From positions 19,014,219-19,078,218 of the forward strand of contig NC_088315.1 of NCBI RefSeq assembly GCF_910592395.1: a stretch of 64,000 nucleotides of DNA, read 5' to 3'. Source of the stretch: Lineus longissimus. Its lineage: Eukaryota > Nemertea > Pilidiophora > Heteronemertea > Lineidae. Of the stretch, positions 1-13,400 are shown one piece after another. The position numbers were made by a program, and so were the translations under genes. The notes below the pieces were generated by a model. That model was given only the letters and a program-made list of their open reading frames with translations, made no database searches and had not been told where the DNA came from. The number at the start of each line of letters is the position of its first letter. The first letter of the stretch is position 1.

Positions 1-641
1 TGTTGCCAAGTGTACTGATGGCATCATCTGTTGCCAAGTGTACTGAGGGCAGCATCTGTTGCCAATTGTACTGATGGCACCATCTGTTACCAAGTGTACT
101 GATGGCATCATCTGTTGCCAAGTGCACTGATGGCAACATCTGTTGCCAATTGTACTGATGGCATCATCTGTTGCCAATTGCACTGAGGGCATCATCTGTT
201 GCCAATTGTACTGATGGCAACATCTGTTGCCAAGTGTACAGATGGCAACATTTGTTGCCAATTGTACTGTCTAACTGTGTGTAACATCTGTTGCCAAGTG
301 TACAGATGGCAACATCTGTTGCCAATTGCACTGAGGGCATAATCTGTTGCCAAGTGTACAGATGGCAACATCTGTTGCCAATTGTACTGTGTGTTTATAC
401 ACCTGTTGCCAAGTGTACAGATGGCAACATCTGTTGCCAACTGTACTGAGGACAACATCTGTGGCCAAGTGTACAGATGGCAACATCTGTTGCCAAGTGT
501 ACTGAGGGCAACATCTGTTGCCAATTGTACTGAGGGCATCATCTGTTGCCAATTGTACTGAGGGCATCATCTGTTGCCAAGTGTACAGATGGCAACATCT
601 GTTGCCAATTGTACTGAGGGAAACATCTGTTGCCAAGTGTA
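1..641. repeat. 28-bp minisatellite (array continues left of window)
   Basis: About 22 copies of a unit like TGTTGCCAAGTGTACTGATG plus GCATCATC, with point changes and a few longer units. It lies beyond the last carboxypeptidase exon. Confidence 0.95.
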
Positions 642-644
642 AGA

Positions 645-1159
645 CACAGAAAACGTCTGCAAAAGTAAAGGACTGTCAAAATATGAAACATCTCCGTTAA
701 TTTGGAAAGTGGCTATAAATGTGGGTGGAAATAAACCCAAACTATACCTAATTGTGTGAGGGAATTTAGACAAAGACAAGATTGGTTGACACGAAACTAA
801 GGGGAAGAAGTCCATGACACAATTGATTAATAAATACAATAGGATACAGGAAATTTGATTACGTAAGGTTTCAATTCAATTGATTTTGGGAATTTCTTGT
901 GCCAGCAACACTCTCTATTCATATAACAACTGTAAACAACCAAATTTTCATTTTCATTTTTTTTTTTTAATTTTTAAAAATTTTAAATTTTAAAATTTCT
1001 TTTGGCAATTTTTTCAACTTTTTCAGATGTTTTAATTTTTTTCATTTTTAGCAAGTTTTTAATATTTTTTTTCATTTCATTTTTTTTCATTTTTGGCAAT
1101 TTTTTCATTTTTTGGCAATTTTCTCAAAATTTGTACAATATTTGAGATTATTTGCAAAA
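645..1159. other. AT-rich 3' flank of the AGBL2/3-like gene
   Basis: Poly-T-rich stretch (TTTTTCATTTTTGGCAA-type motifs at 950-1130). Probably 3' UTR and downstream sequence on the minus strand; no gene seen. Confidence 0.5.
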
Positions 1160-1467
1160 TCAGCAAAGCAAAATGCGCACAAAAATTTGGCGGTTCACCA
1201 TGTTCATAGTAACTGAGCGAGTGCAACATCCGTCATTCCAAACGAAACAGTGAAAAACATTCATCACTTTACTGCTACCTAATCTGCTCTTGCGACCATT
1301 TTTCTTACGGAATTTCGTCTTAGAAGAAATTGGGCGGGAATCGGGCTGGCCATGCCCGGTAAGGCGGAGTTTGAACTTGTCCTGCAGGCTGTTAGAGGTG
1401 CCGGGGCTGACTTTCCGCAAAGCCAGAGACCTCATGTGCTCATTCAGCTCCAGGGTATGACAGTCAT
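1160..1467 (-). CDS. AGBL2/AGBL3-like: AGBL2/3-like exon 27 (probable last coding exon)
   Basis: Begins after acceptor CCGTGCAG with [20 protein letters not shown], then a basic run ([15 protein letters not shown]). The frame runs to a TGA at 1160-1162. The last 40 or so residues look non-coding, so the exon may instead end at a GTAGCA donor near 1274 and continue outside the window. No AATAAA was seen on this strand below 1160, only weaker ATTAAA-like sites near 968 and 1032. Confidence 0.6.
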
Positions 1468-4400
1468 CTGCACGGTTTCAAGTCATGATAAGATTTCAGT
1501 ATTCAGTAAAGCGCTAAATTTCATTTTCACAGATTTTGCCATTTCATTTTCACAGATTTTGCGAATCAAAGTTGAAAAAACTTCACTTTTTTGACTGGAG
1601 AATCAAAAGAAATTTTTATGTCAATAAAAATAAAAATTTCAAATTTTCAAATTTTTTTCAAGTTTTCCCGCATTAAAAAAATAAAGCAACACAAAAATTC
1701 AGCGGTTGCGTTGACCACCCCAAATAAGAGCTTTTTGTGGCATATTTGATCCTGATCTCAGGTCGCGTTGACAAAAATCACTCATTTGCAGGGCACCTCA
1801 ACCATAATAATTTGACAAACTGAGCACAGCGATTAAATCCTTGAGATGCTTGATTATTATTTTGACCATCTCAGTATCTCATGATTGAATTCGTATTTAC
1901 CTTGTTCGGCGTGTTTAAGATCTCCATGACTCCGACTTTTTGCCTTGGGGGCCTTCTTCCCGTTCGCACTCTTACTGTTATTATTGAAATTGGGTGCAAA
2001 ATCTTCTGGATTCTTGGGGGGACTGGTCGAAGTCGGGCCTACCATATACATGGGGGTCGCAGAGGGGACACGTGGACGACTTGCGCTGCCTTTAGCAGAA
2101 TGGCCTGAAAAATAACGACATTATTCTCATGAAGATCAGCAGTGGTTCAGTAGCAGTCATGAATAACAGTTAACAGTTGGGTTAAACAGTGGTTAAACTT
2201 TTCAACAGTTTTGACTTTTCAATATGAGAAAGCAATAGAGTGGTTTCACGTGACGTCATCACCTGCCTGCTGGAGGGACAGACGAAAGAAAGCAAGCCAA
2301 AATGACCGTGACAGCATTTGATTCAGTTAAGTCAGGCAAGACAAATTATGTTCTGCGTTTCAGCATGGCTGACCGTGAAACACTCCATAATGTTCGTTAT
2401 TGCATTAGCCTCATAGCATAATTGCCTAAGTCATATTTTGGCCAAAATGTGAAAATTTTATGTCTATGTCACTTTTCTGTGTTATTCAAGCATTGTTTAC
2501 TTATTTAATGGTTTAAAAAATGTTGAGACATCTGTTATAAGTTTTTGTTAAAGTTCGAATAAAAATTTCCTAAGCGTTGTCTAAAAAAATGGTTCTGTAA
2601 TTGTTCTCAAAACCTTCAAAATTAATATGAGTTAGGCAATTATGCTATGAGGCTAACGATCGGTAACAACTGCCAACACAAGATGGCAGCTACAGAAAAT
2701 ATGGCTGCCATCGCAAAAGAGTTAATAAACGTGCTTCAAAGCGCATTGGGATGTGGGATGTCGATTCTCCAGAGCGTGAAAGATAAATGCCCAACACTCA
2801 CCCCTCTTGACATAGTCATGTGACTTCTCCCGTTCCAGATTCTCGTCAAACGGCGGGGGATGTTGTCTGATTGGGCTTTTGCGACTGTCAGCTGTGCCCT
2901 GAGAAACAAAAGCAATTAGTATCGATTACAAGAAAATTAATGTAAACGCGGAAATATTCACTTCCATTTTATTTCCTGGTTTTTTGTCATCACAAACTTT
3001 GCATGATTTCGATTTCGATTTCGATTTTTGACAACCGTAACGGTAATTTCAATGAGAGATGTGCCTCATTTTGCTGTGACGGGTCACATGTGTAAGAAAT
3101 TTGCAAAATCTGACGAACCTGTCTTCTGGACTCCATTTGCAAGAAATCCTGCTGTCGCTGATGAGCTACCGCTAACTCTAAAAGATGGCGCTGCGAGGGA
3201 CGAACTTCCAGATTCAGCCGCTGGTCACTCGGGTTTTTGGCACTATTTTTACGATTTATGAACCGATATCTCGGAATGGTTTTGTCATCTTCATCTGGAG
3301 TTTAAGAAGTAGGAATGAGTTTGTACTGTATACCAATACACATGCAGGTCAAGGTCAAAGCATGTTTTGATAAAGGTCAAGGTCAAAGCACCAATATGAT
3401 GATTTTCTCTCAGTTTAAAAACAAATTGCAATTATCATTTTCGTGAATCGAGACTATTTTCAAAATGTACAAAAACAAGACACTCGCAAAAAATTGACAA
3501 TTTACTTTACAATCTTCTAGTATCGCTAGAAGATATTTAATGCCATTTTTGTTGTAACATCCCACATATTATGATAATTGGAAATAACGTCATGACATGA
3601 ATGCCGATATTTCCCACAATTTTACGATAATATGTCTTCTGACGTCAACTATCTGAAAAGGAATTGTCATCATTTCTCAGGATAGGACATTCATTAGTAC
3701 ACTCGTCAAACAACAAATGTCAGAAAAATGCTGAGAAAACAAAAATTTTATTTTTAATTTTTTTACTTCTATTGATCCAAAGCTTATTGATACAAATGCT
3801 TCTCATGAACTCTGAATAAAAAGAAGTTTTCTCAGCAATTTCCTGAACTATTTTACCATCCAACTATTCTAGTAGTCACCAAATAACACAAAAAAACTCA
3901 AGGTAGCCAATTTCCTATAATCCTATGATCAACCTTTTTGCTGACAGGTACTGTAATGATCATTAATTTTTCTTTTCTATTTTCATGGAAACTGCCCTGA
4001 CATTTGAAATGGAATATAGCAAAAATAAATTTCTGACATTCAATTATTCTAAACCGAATTTACAAAACATGGAGCAGCATCATTTTGTTTGAAATTCTTT
4101 TTCAAAAATCTTGAAAAAATATTTTCAGAAAATTGCTCTTGGGCCTAAAGGAGTCACGATTTCAGGGCCATTTTCAACAAAATATTCAAAAACAATTTTT
4201 TTGAAACAATTTTTCCGGATCCGGATAAAAAAATTCGGAAATCTAAAATCTTTTATCTACTGGACACCTGGTTATGTGTTAGTACGGTATGAATACACAA
4301 CTCAGTAAGGTGGACAACATTCACAAACAGGTATGAGGTCACACATCACATGGAATATCAGATATATCACAGGTCACACCGAATATCAGCTATATTACAG

Positions 4401-7400
4401 GTCACACCGAATATCAGCTATATTACAGGTCACACCGAATATCAGCTACAGGACACTCGACTTCACAGAAAATTTCAGTCTAATACCTGGCCCTTCATTT
4501 TGCAGACATTCAACATACGGGAGACTCGTTGTCTCCTTAACTATGTACATAAAGCTCTCCCTGGGGGCCATCACCTCTCGGCTAGGATGACGGGCGCCCC
4601 CTGGTGGGGGATCTTTGGTCGGCGGGGTGTCAATCCCGTCAAAAAATGGTTCTATGTTGGTTTTCTTTGCAAATGCTTGGTTTTGTAACCAACTAGATGG
4701 TGACTCTAGAGAAATGAAAATTTTATACATCAGTACTTGAAGGATGGAATTTGCCAGTGGTGCCATCTCTAAACTAAACCTGGAATTAAACATAACATGT
4801 AAACCTGACATTCCCATCTGTGCTTGGCCCTCAATAATGCCACTGGCCCTTTAAAAAATCGCAGCTGAACCTTTAAACAAACATTACATTACAGACAATG
4901 CAAAGGAAATGAGCAATGCTTGCAACATTTTGAGACGAATACTGACGACAAGCAAATGGCGTTGTGGCCCAACAATTCCTGCGCGGGGGTGCAGTCGCCC
5001 GTGTACCTTTTCAGGACTCAATAGGAGGTCAGTTTTTATACCAGAAAAACAACTAACGAAGTGATAACAACAAAATCAATCTGTTTCTTGCGAGAGCCAT
5101 ACTTTTGTCGTGACTTCATCTGATGGTTCTGTTAAGCAGTAAGACGTCCAGCATGACCTCATTTGAAATTGACAAGAGATGGCATGATGTCATATGGCAC
5201 GACGTCATCAGCAGTAGTAAGCATTGTACAAAGACCACACAGGCCTTGAAAAGGTACAGGACTTGCTATGCCATCTATGGAGATTTAGCAAATACCTGCT
5301 ACCGCATTGCTTGATGAGAACCCTGGATTTTTTTCGGGACAAGTTTAAGATCAACACATCCAATGAATATAAATCACCCTTCCCTAATACTCCAGGTTAA
5401 TTACAAGGGAAACAATTGAAACAATAATGGTAGTGAAAGGGTTAAGGGTGTGACGTGATCATTACCTTGGCCATTCCTGGCGAACGTGTACGCGTCAGTG
5501 TCGTCAGGCTCGTTAAGTTGATTCGTCATGTATTGTGCGGCGAACGTCTGCTCGTGGTGGGGACACAGGTTGGCCAGGTTGATGGGGAAGGTGGGTGAGG
5601 CTTTGGTGGTCAGAGAGTAACGGAAGTGAGGCACCTCATGGGCTGTGCGGACAACAGACAAACGTTAGCATCTTAAGAGGCCGACAGGGGTCCAGAAGTC
5701 TGAGATAGGGGGCGCACCTTTTGTTATTTGCGACCAATTTCTCAAAGTTCTTGGGTCCAGGAGTCAGAGCAAGAGGCACCCTTGTTTTTTGCGACAATTT
5801 ATCGAAATTCATTGCCGTTTTTTATTTTCAGGTGGAACCCCTTCCTCTTTTCAGCCTCTGGATCCGTCACTGCCAGAAGGAACCTGCTGACCACACTTAC
5901 TTGACAACAAAGTCATGAGGTAAGTGTGGTGCACAAGTTTTGTTCTGGGCCCAGTTGCTCAATCGGAGTCAGCGACAAACGCCAGGATCTGCTCAACTGA
6001 GCGTTACCTCCTTCAGTAAATTTCATTTACAATAGTAAATAGGATTTAAAGCCAAGGTTACTGCTGATACCGATTGAACAACTAAGCCTTGGCCTGTCTA
6101 ATAAGCATGACACTTAATATACACTAGTCCTCAAATTATTGTCAAGTTCAAACCTCAATCCAGGTGCAGAGATACACTACCACACCAATGCTAAGCTGGT
6201 TTATTGCATTCGGGTTACATCACCTGTAGACGAGGTTAGATATCTAGGCAATAATCTGCGGACTGAAAATATAGACTGGTTCCTCATAGTCTTGTGCTGA
6301 TTCATCAAATTGAATATACAAGTTCTGGGCCACAACTGACTTGCCAAAATCTTTTGTCAATCAAAATTTTTGCACTTTTTCAGTAGCTCTTACCCCTGAA
6401 TTTCATCTGCTGCAATTGACAATAGAATGCAGTAAGTCTATTGTCCCTCTAGCCGGCATATTCAATTTGAGGAACCAGTGTGATCTACATTAGGCATTAA
6501 ACATCTGATTGGCCTACTAGCACTGCAAGGATAGGGAACCAGTCTTTTTTCATATCAATTGATGTTTTTACAAAAAAAGTGGCCAATTTTCCAAAGATTA
6601 GGACAATGATACATGCACATCCGTGATGTTATCACTCAGTGCAGAATGTGGTGCTGAATTAGAAGTCAATAGTTCATGCAAGTTCAGTTCCGATCCCGAT
6701 TTTTTTTCAAAAAATAAGATGAGGTCGTTTTCTCATGAAGACATGAAACAGATAAAGCTAACATATATGCAAAGTGTGCTGAACTTACTTATGGGCTGAC
6801 CATAGGTATTACCATTTTGACTAGAACCTGATATCCTAAAGCAATCAGAACCCTTTCAGAATGAAGTGAATGTCAATTTCAAGGGCGGGGGTCAGTTCTT
6901 TGTTTTCTAGAGAGCAGACTTCCACCCTTGAAATTGGCATTCACAGCGTCTTGAAAGTGTTCTGATTGCTTGAAGGGTAACTCGTGTCAAATTTCACCAT
7001 ATAATGTTTTAGCTGTTTTTGACAAATGACTACGTCACTTTCTCATAAATCGGTAAGGTTTTCGAATCGAAATGTACATTTTCTAGAACTTGATGGTTTA
7101 ATCCCGCCCGGACGGCTCGCTTCGATGCCGTTTTCGCTGATGACGTCACAACATGAACATTTTCGCAGTCGCGGTGATTTACATTCAGCGATTTTATAAT
7201 AAATCTAATCAAAAATGGATAATTTGAGCTTTACATTTGTGATCAACAATTAAAAACGGACGTATTTCCGCAAAGTTGTAAATCACATCATAGTATCACT
7301 TTAAGGATTTCAAGTCCTAGTCAAAATGGTAGTCCCTATGGTCAATCCTTAGGACTGATGCTGGTCAAAACCCTGGGCAACAGTCTGTAGCAGGTTCAAG

Positions 7401-10400
7401 CACACGCTTGGCAAAATAAACTAAACATTGAGTATTAAAGCTAACTTCTGGACTAACAAGGTTCAGTTAGATCAGCCACGAATAATCTACCGTTTGGAGA
7501 ATATACCGGTGTTTTGAAGGTTAAGGTTAAGATTTAATAATAAGATTTTCTACCTGTGCCAGTATTTATTTTGGCAGGTTGTGTACGTGTAGTTTCTGAA
7601 TTTGAGATTGTAATATTTTGAATGAAATCAAAGAAAAAATAGAAAATACAGTGTGTGACGAAAAACAAGAAACTTAAAGACCCAAGGAAAAACTTTAAGA
7701 TCTTTTTAAATCTCAAGCTTTTATTTAATTGACTTTCTAGTGGAACATTCCAATGGCAACATTATTTCCTATAGGCTTACTCTGTTGGTTCAAAAATTCC
7801 AAAATCTCAACTTGAGTATGAAAATATTGTTACACAAACAACATAGGCCCCTATTGATTTCTCCTTAACTCAATTTTTTCTCAAGATTGTGAAAGTGATA
7901 AAATCAAAACAGTTACAAGTGCTGCAAAAAAAGTAATCAATGAAGAGAATTGAAGATTAAATACCTGACGGTCCTTCTAATGGCGCGAATAGTCCATTCT
8001 TCATGGCATTTGTGAGCGCCTCAATATACTCGGTCTGAAACGAAATGAAAACAAATTTTTACGTGCCACTATGGTTAGGTGCCAATTGGCCTAGTGACCT
8101 AATCTTCGGCAAGAGGTAGAGTCCATCGCAAGTTACTCATAAAACTCAAGAATGCATGACTCTCCACGAATGCTGGGACAAATCGTACAACCAACCAACC
8201 TTTTTACTCTCTCTCTCCTCCATCCTCTCCTTGACGAACTGCGGGACACCACTCCCCGCTCGGCTGTTGGCCTCCTCTGCCTTGGAACGCGGCCTCTTGG
8301 CTGACCCTACCCCCTGACTAGCATAACGGAGGGCCGGCGTCCCAGTCGGCTGGAAAGAAAGAGGAAGAAAGTTAAAGTTTCGGGTTTATAGTCTGATATC
8401 AACTACGATATAGGTTATCAACCGACTTTACACTTTAGCTCGGGTCTGTCCTGAAACCTTTCAGTAGGCCACAGATGCTTCTCAACCAGCGCTACAATCT
8501 GAGCATTTCTGACCGGTACCAATTCTCGTTGGGTCAGAAACGGCAGTTACTCAGATAAATTATGACGCCTGATTACTAAAACATATGGTAAAATCCCCGC
8601 TAAACCTTTCACTGCCAAGATTTAATTGATCAAATTGATAATGTGAACGAAATTCCAAAGTGACACCTATACTCTGTCATATGTATTAAATTCTAGTAAG
8701 TTTAGAGTATAATGAAAGTGCATTTGAGATTATTCAGTTTTGTATTGGAATTAAGGCAACTTTAATGGGGGAAAACACTTGTGTTTTTCCCCATTGATTG
8801 ATTTTGGCCCTTTTTCTACAACAGTCGTAGAAATCGTGGATCAAACTTTCATTATACTAAAGTTCTCATGATCTGAATGAGATTTCAGATTTTCAGACAT
8901 TTTCTATCTTGAGCTATATCACCACTGACAGCGAAAGGGTTTATACTACACTAAAACACACAAAACCCTTCCTACATAACATACATTTGTCCGCTAACCA
9001 TAAACAACGACCTGTACAAGACACTTTACGACTCACATACCCGGCTACAGGCACAGCATCTTGTTACACAACTACTGTCAGCCGAAAACAGATACAGCGG
9101 CCAACGAATTTTGCTTTTAACCTGATCCTGAGAGCAGCAGGGTTAATACAAAACAGATTTTACAGAAATTGATTACCAGCGACAAACTAGACCAGTACTA
9201 AGTTAACATAATAGTTCTCCTCAAAATAGGCGTACATATTTACATATTTTAACATCGCGATATTGTGTATTGGTATGTAGCTCAGTGGCCTGATAAAGAA
9301 TGTTTGTAGCTGATTTTAACATCTGAATGGGCAGTTTCAAAAAAATTTAGAATCGAGCACAAAAGTCGTTTTTGGGGCCAATGACGTCATCAATGGCGGA
9401 TTTGGATTTAAGTTCGAGTCAATTCTCTTCAAGAATTGATTCGACGTTGCAATAGATCTGGTCAGCCAGGGTGAAATCTTGTGTAAAATAACCGCATATC
9501 TTTTCAAAAGCCGGCAATTTCTTTGATCGCATCATTACCTTAGGCGGAACCGATTGTTTACAATGTTGATGACTCGACCCCGGACTGCCCCGATGCAACC
9601 TCTCGGCCTCGTTCTGCGTCTTCGCGTCCTTCCGCTGACTGTCAAGTTGTTTCTTCGTCTTTAACTTCTTCTTCTTCTTCGACTCAAACTGAAGTCGGAA
9701 ATTAATAAATTAAGAAGAGTTTCACTTCCGGCAGGCCTGAAATGTGTCTGCTAATAATTTGTGACTCGCTCTACCAAAACTAGGCGCTTGTCGCATCTGA
9801 ACTTGACAGGTTGATACGGACTTGTTGTTCATTTCCCTATTGTAGACCTTTTGTGAAATGTGACCAAATCAGTTTGTAATAGATTTCACAAAAGGTCTAC
9901 AATAGGGAAATGAACAACAAGTCTGTATCAACCTGTCAAGTTCAGATGCGACAAGCGCCTTGTTTTGGTAGAGCGGGTCACATTTTTGCTTGAATGCCCA
10001 ACACCTTGAGGATAGAAAGTTGAGTTTTGCAATTGCTCAGAATGGATTCCAATGTGTCTGATAAGTCCTTTCATTCTTATTCAAAGGACCGTGAAGAGCC
10101 AGGACTTTTAGTTCCTTGAAACCTACACAGGTCCATCCAGAAATACAATCTTCGATTCTCCCCAGGATCTCACCTGGGTCCTATTGCGTGGTAGCCAGCA
10201 GTGTTAACCACTAGGCTTTTGAGGCCAATAATCTGAATTGGCAGGGAGCACAACTTTTTGAGTTCTGTCATTCTAATCACCTTGTTCCCATACTTCATAT
10301 TGAGTTTGGTCCAAAATTGACCAACTCTATTTCTGACCTCTCTAATCAAGATACCTCTCTATTACGGACAGCATTAGTCAGACTCAAAGTTGTCCCTAAC

Positions 10401-13400
10401 ACAGAGGTCCTACTTTACCTCTTTCGTCATAAACTGCAGATGCACCGGCAGGCCATCGGACACAGAGCTATCAGAACCACCGCTGTCGCTGTAAGAAGAG
10501 CACACTCTATTGGCAGAGTGCAAAACATAACTATACGATTAACTAGTTCTGAATTGTGGATGGAGAGTGGAGTGCCAGGCATAGATAGGGGAGCCTGCAA
10601 AATTGAGCCGAGAGGACAAACAAATTTTTATAAATTTTGAAATTTTCTGAGGCAAGTTCTAAAGTTTGGGCTCTTTACTTATGACAGTTTTATTCAGCCA
10701 CATCAAGGCTAGGGGTTTAACCAAGGCCACTGCTTTTGTGGCCATCGTGCCCTCAAAAATGACTATTGAACCTTCTCCAGCCAGCCAACTTTAGAACGAA
10801 ATGCCTCAGAGGACAGAATAGTTTGAAAAAGGTGTAAACAACGACAGTTAAAACAAACAATTTTCAAAATAATAAATTTCCTTTTCTTTTGTTTTCATAG
10901 TTCCCCCATAGATTCAGAACATCTACTAAAAGGGTTACATATCTAAGCTAAGGGAGAGGGCTTATTTTCATTGTTATTACTTAAAGATTGTCACGCAGTC
11001 TGTCTAAGGCTTTAAATGCTTTATCAGAAAAATTGATATCTATACACTTTACTATACTTAATTCTAATAGGCATTGTAACATCTCAGGCGATTGTTTCCA
11101 TGGCGATTTCGAGGAATCCAACTTTCTCTGTTTCAACCTACAGTCTTTTAAAAACAGGTTATCGGAAAGTTTTTAAATTACGAAAAAAAATTTCGGCAGT
11201 TAAAGGGTTAAAAGGAAAGGAAAGGTTTTAGAATATCGTACCTCGAGCCAGCATCTGAGAATGCATCGCTGAGATTGACATCATCGAGCCCCACCTCCTG
11301 CCCTTGTTTCTCAAGGCGAGCGATGATCTCGAGTTTGACGCGCTCCTCCAATTCACAAATGATACGAGCACACTGAAAATATACGAATGCGACGCAAATT
11401 TAACGTAAAGTCGATTTACAGATGTAAACACATCGAAATTACTGTAAACCTGGAAATATTTACAGTGGACCCTCCCTTAGCGGACACATCTCTATTAAGG
11501 ATGCCCTCTCTATTAAGGACACCCTCTCTATTAAGGACACTAGTTTTGGTCCCAAATTGGTTGCTGTCATTCAATTCAACCTCTCTGATCAGGACACCTC
11601 TCTATTAAGGACACTAGATTTGGTCCCCAAATGGTTGTTTCCATTCAATTTGACCTCTCTAATCAGGACACCTCTCTATTAAGGACAGCACTTGTCAGTC
11701 CCGAGGGTCTCCTTAATAGAGAGGTTCTACTGTACATGCCTTGATTTTTGAGTTTTTCCTGTTTACAAATAAACACAAAAGTCGCTTCATTTTGGACCAC
11801 TTAAATTTTCATTGCTTCAAACAATGAGACGTCGTTTTCGAGGATTTACCCAACTAAAGTGTTCAAAGGTGATGTTACGTGAGGCTATAAACAGTGCAGT
11901 TTTACACATCTATGTCGGTATTATAGCGGCGTGATTGTCCTGTAGTCCAACAACGAACTAGGGCTTAACCAGCGGGGGTGGGGAGGAGCAGGGCGTGATT
12001 GTCCTTTAGTTCAACAATGAACTAGGGCTTAACTAGCGGGGTCGGGGAGGGGAAGGGGGACAAATGCAAATGCACACGCCTCCCCCAAGAAGTCACCAAA
12101 AATCCTGTTTCGTACCGTGTTTTTGAGCAAAAGTTTCAAAAAGTGTCATTTGGCCAGCACAGAGTCTTTTGCACCACCCCTCCCCCAACACCAAAAAGCT
12201 AGCCACACTCCTGATGAATATAAGTCTTTGTCAAAAGTGAAGCCTGCAGTAGAAATGATAAGCCAGGTTTAAAAAGGTGAGAGAAGATACAGAGAGAGGA
12301 AGGGGACAGGATGGAGGGTGGTTGCAGTGAATTCCTTCATTTCCGTTTCTGTTATCATGCTCAAAGTGCCGTTTGACGTGCAGAATTGACGACAGGCGAA
12401 ATGAGGAGACCTCTTTGCCTAGCTGGCGCTACAGAGCTGGGCCCAAAAGGAGTAAAAACTCAGAACCTCATTACCCGAGGGCATGCCTCGACTCAAGTTG
12501 ACAATGTTTGAGGTAGGATTTCCTGAAAGCCATCTTATTGTGACTTCGATGCAAAATTTAAGCATTTCTGCCAATTTGCTGATGACCTCGTGGATATGGA
12601 TGACATTTCTAGGAACCTCCCTCGAAATGAGGCAAACCGAAGCATGCCCTCAGGATATGAGGTGCAAATTCACCCGGGTGATTCATCTATCACTAAAATT
12701 GGCGAGAAATAAGCGTTTTAACGGAGACGAAGTGAGATTGTGATCGGGTCTCGTGCATCGAAAAAAAATAGGGCGGTCGAGCCATGCAGGAGAGAGATGA
12801 GATTTAAACATTTACCGGGAATCATGATGTTGAGAGCATAAACATGAACGCATGAAATAGGAAAACGGGACAAAAACAAAATTAGTTAAGTTTATCGAGA
12901 GTGCAGTTCCTATCCTTGGCACTGGGTGTCACTCCAGTCCATTCATTCTACAGGATGGCCCAGAATTATATCCCCTCACACAAAGTATACATTATAGAAT
13001 TCTATTGTGCCAGGGGAAATCTTTCTGGGCCACCCTGTAGTCGTCACCTCATAAATCTTGATATTTGTGTAGATGCTGTTAGGCTGGTTTTGGTATGCCT
13101 GTTTTACATAGGCCTATTTCACCAAATATAGGCCACTTGTACAGGCGCCCTTCAACTGACTAAATAGGGTCTACACAGTACAGTAGAACCTCCCTTAGCG
13201 GACACCTCTCTATAAAGGACAAACTCTCTATTAAGGACACTAGTTTTGGTCCCAAATTTGTTGCTTCCATTCAGTTTGACCTCTCTAATCAGGACACCTC
13301 TCTATTAAGGATAGCACTTCCCAGTCCCAAGGGTGTCTTTAATAGAGAGGTTCTACTGTATATGCACAGGTAAAAGTATCTTATCACCTCACATCAACAC

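Noticed and set aside
1-641. CRISPR-like array
   Set aside because: Units are contiguous 28-bp tandem copies without unique spacers, in a clearly eukaryotic intron-rich context.
2802-2898. First acceptor (TTTCTCAG) for exon 25
   Set aside because: It introduces an in-frame stop after exon 24; the acceptor 7 bases downstream restores the frame.
10317-10640. 107-residue plus-strand open frame
   Set aside because: It is the antisense shadow of carboxypeptidase exon 19, joined to a pogo-like fragment.
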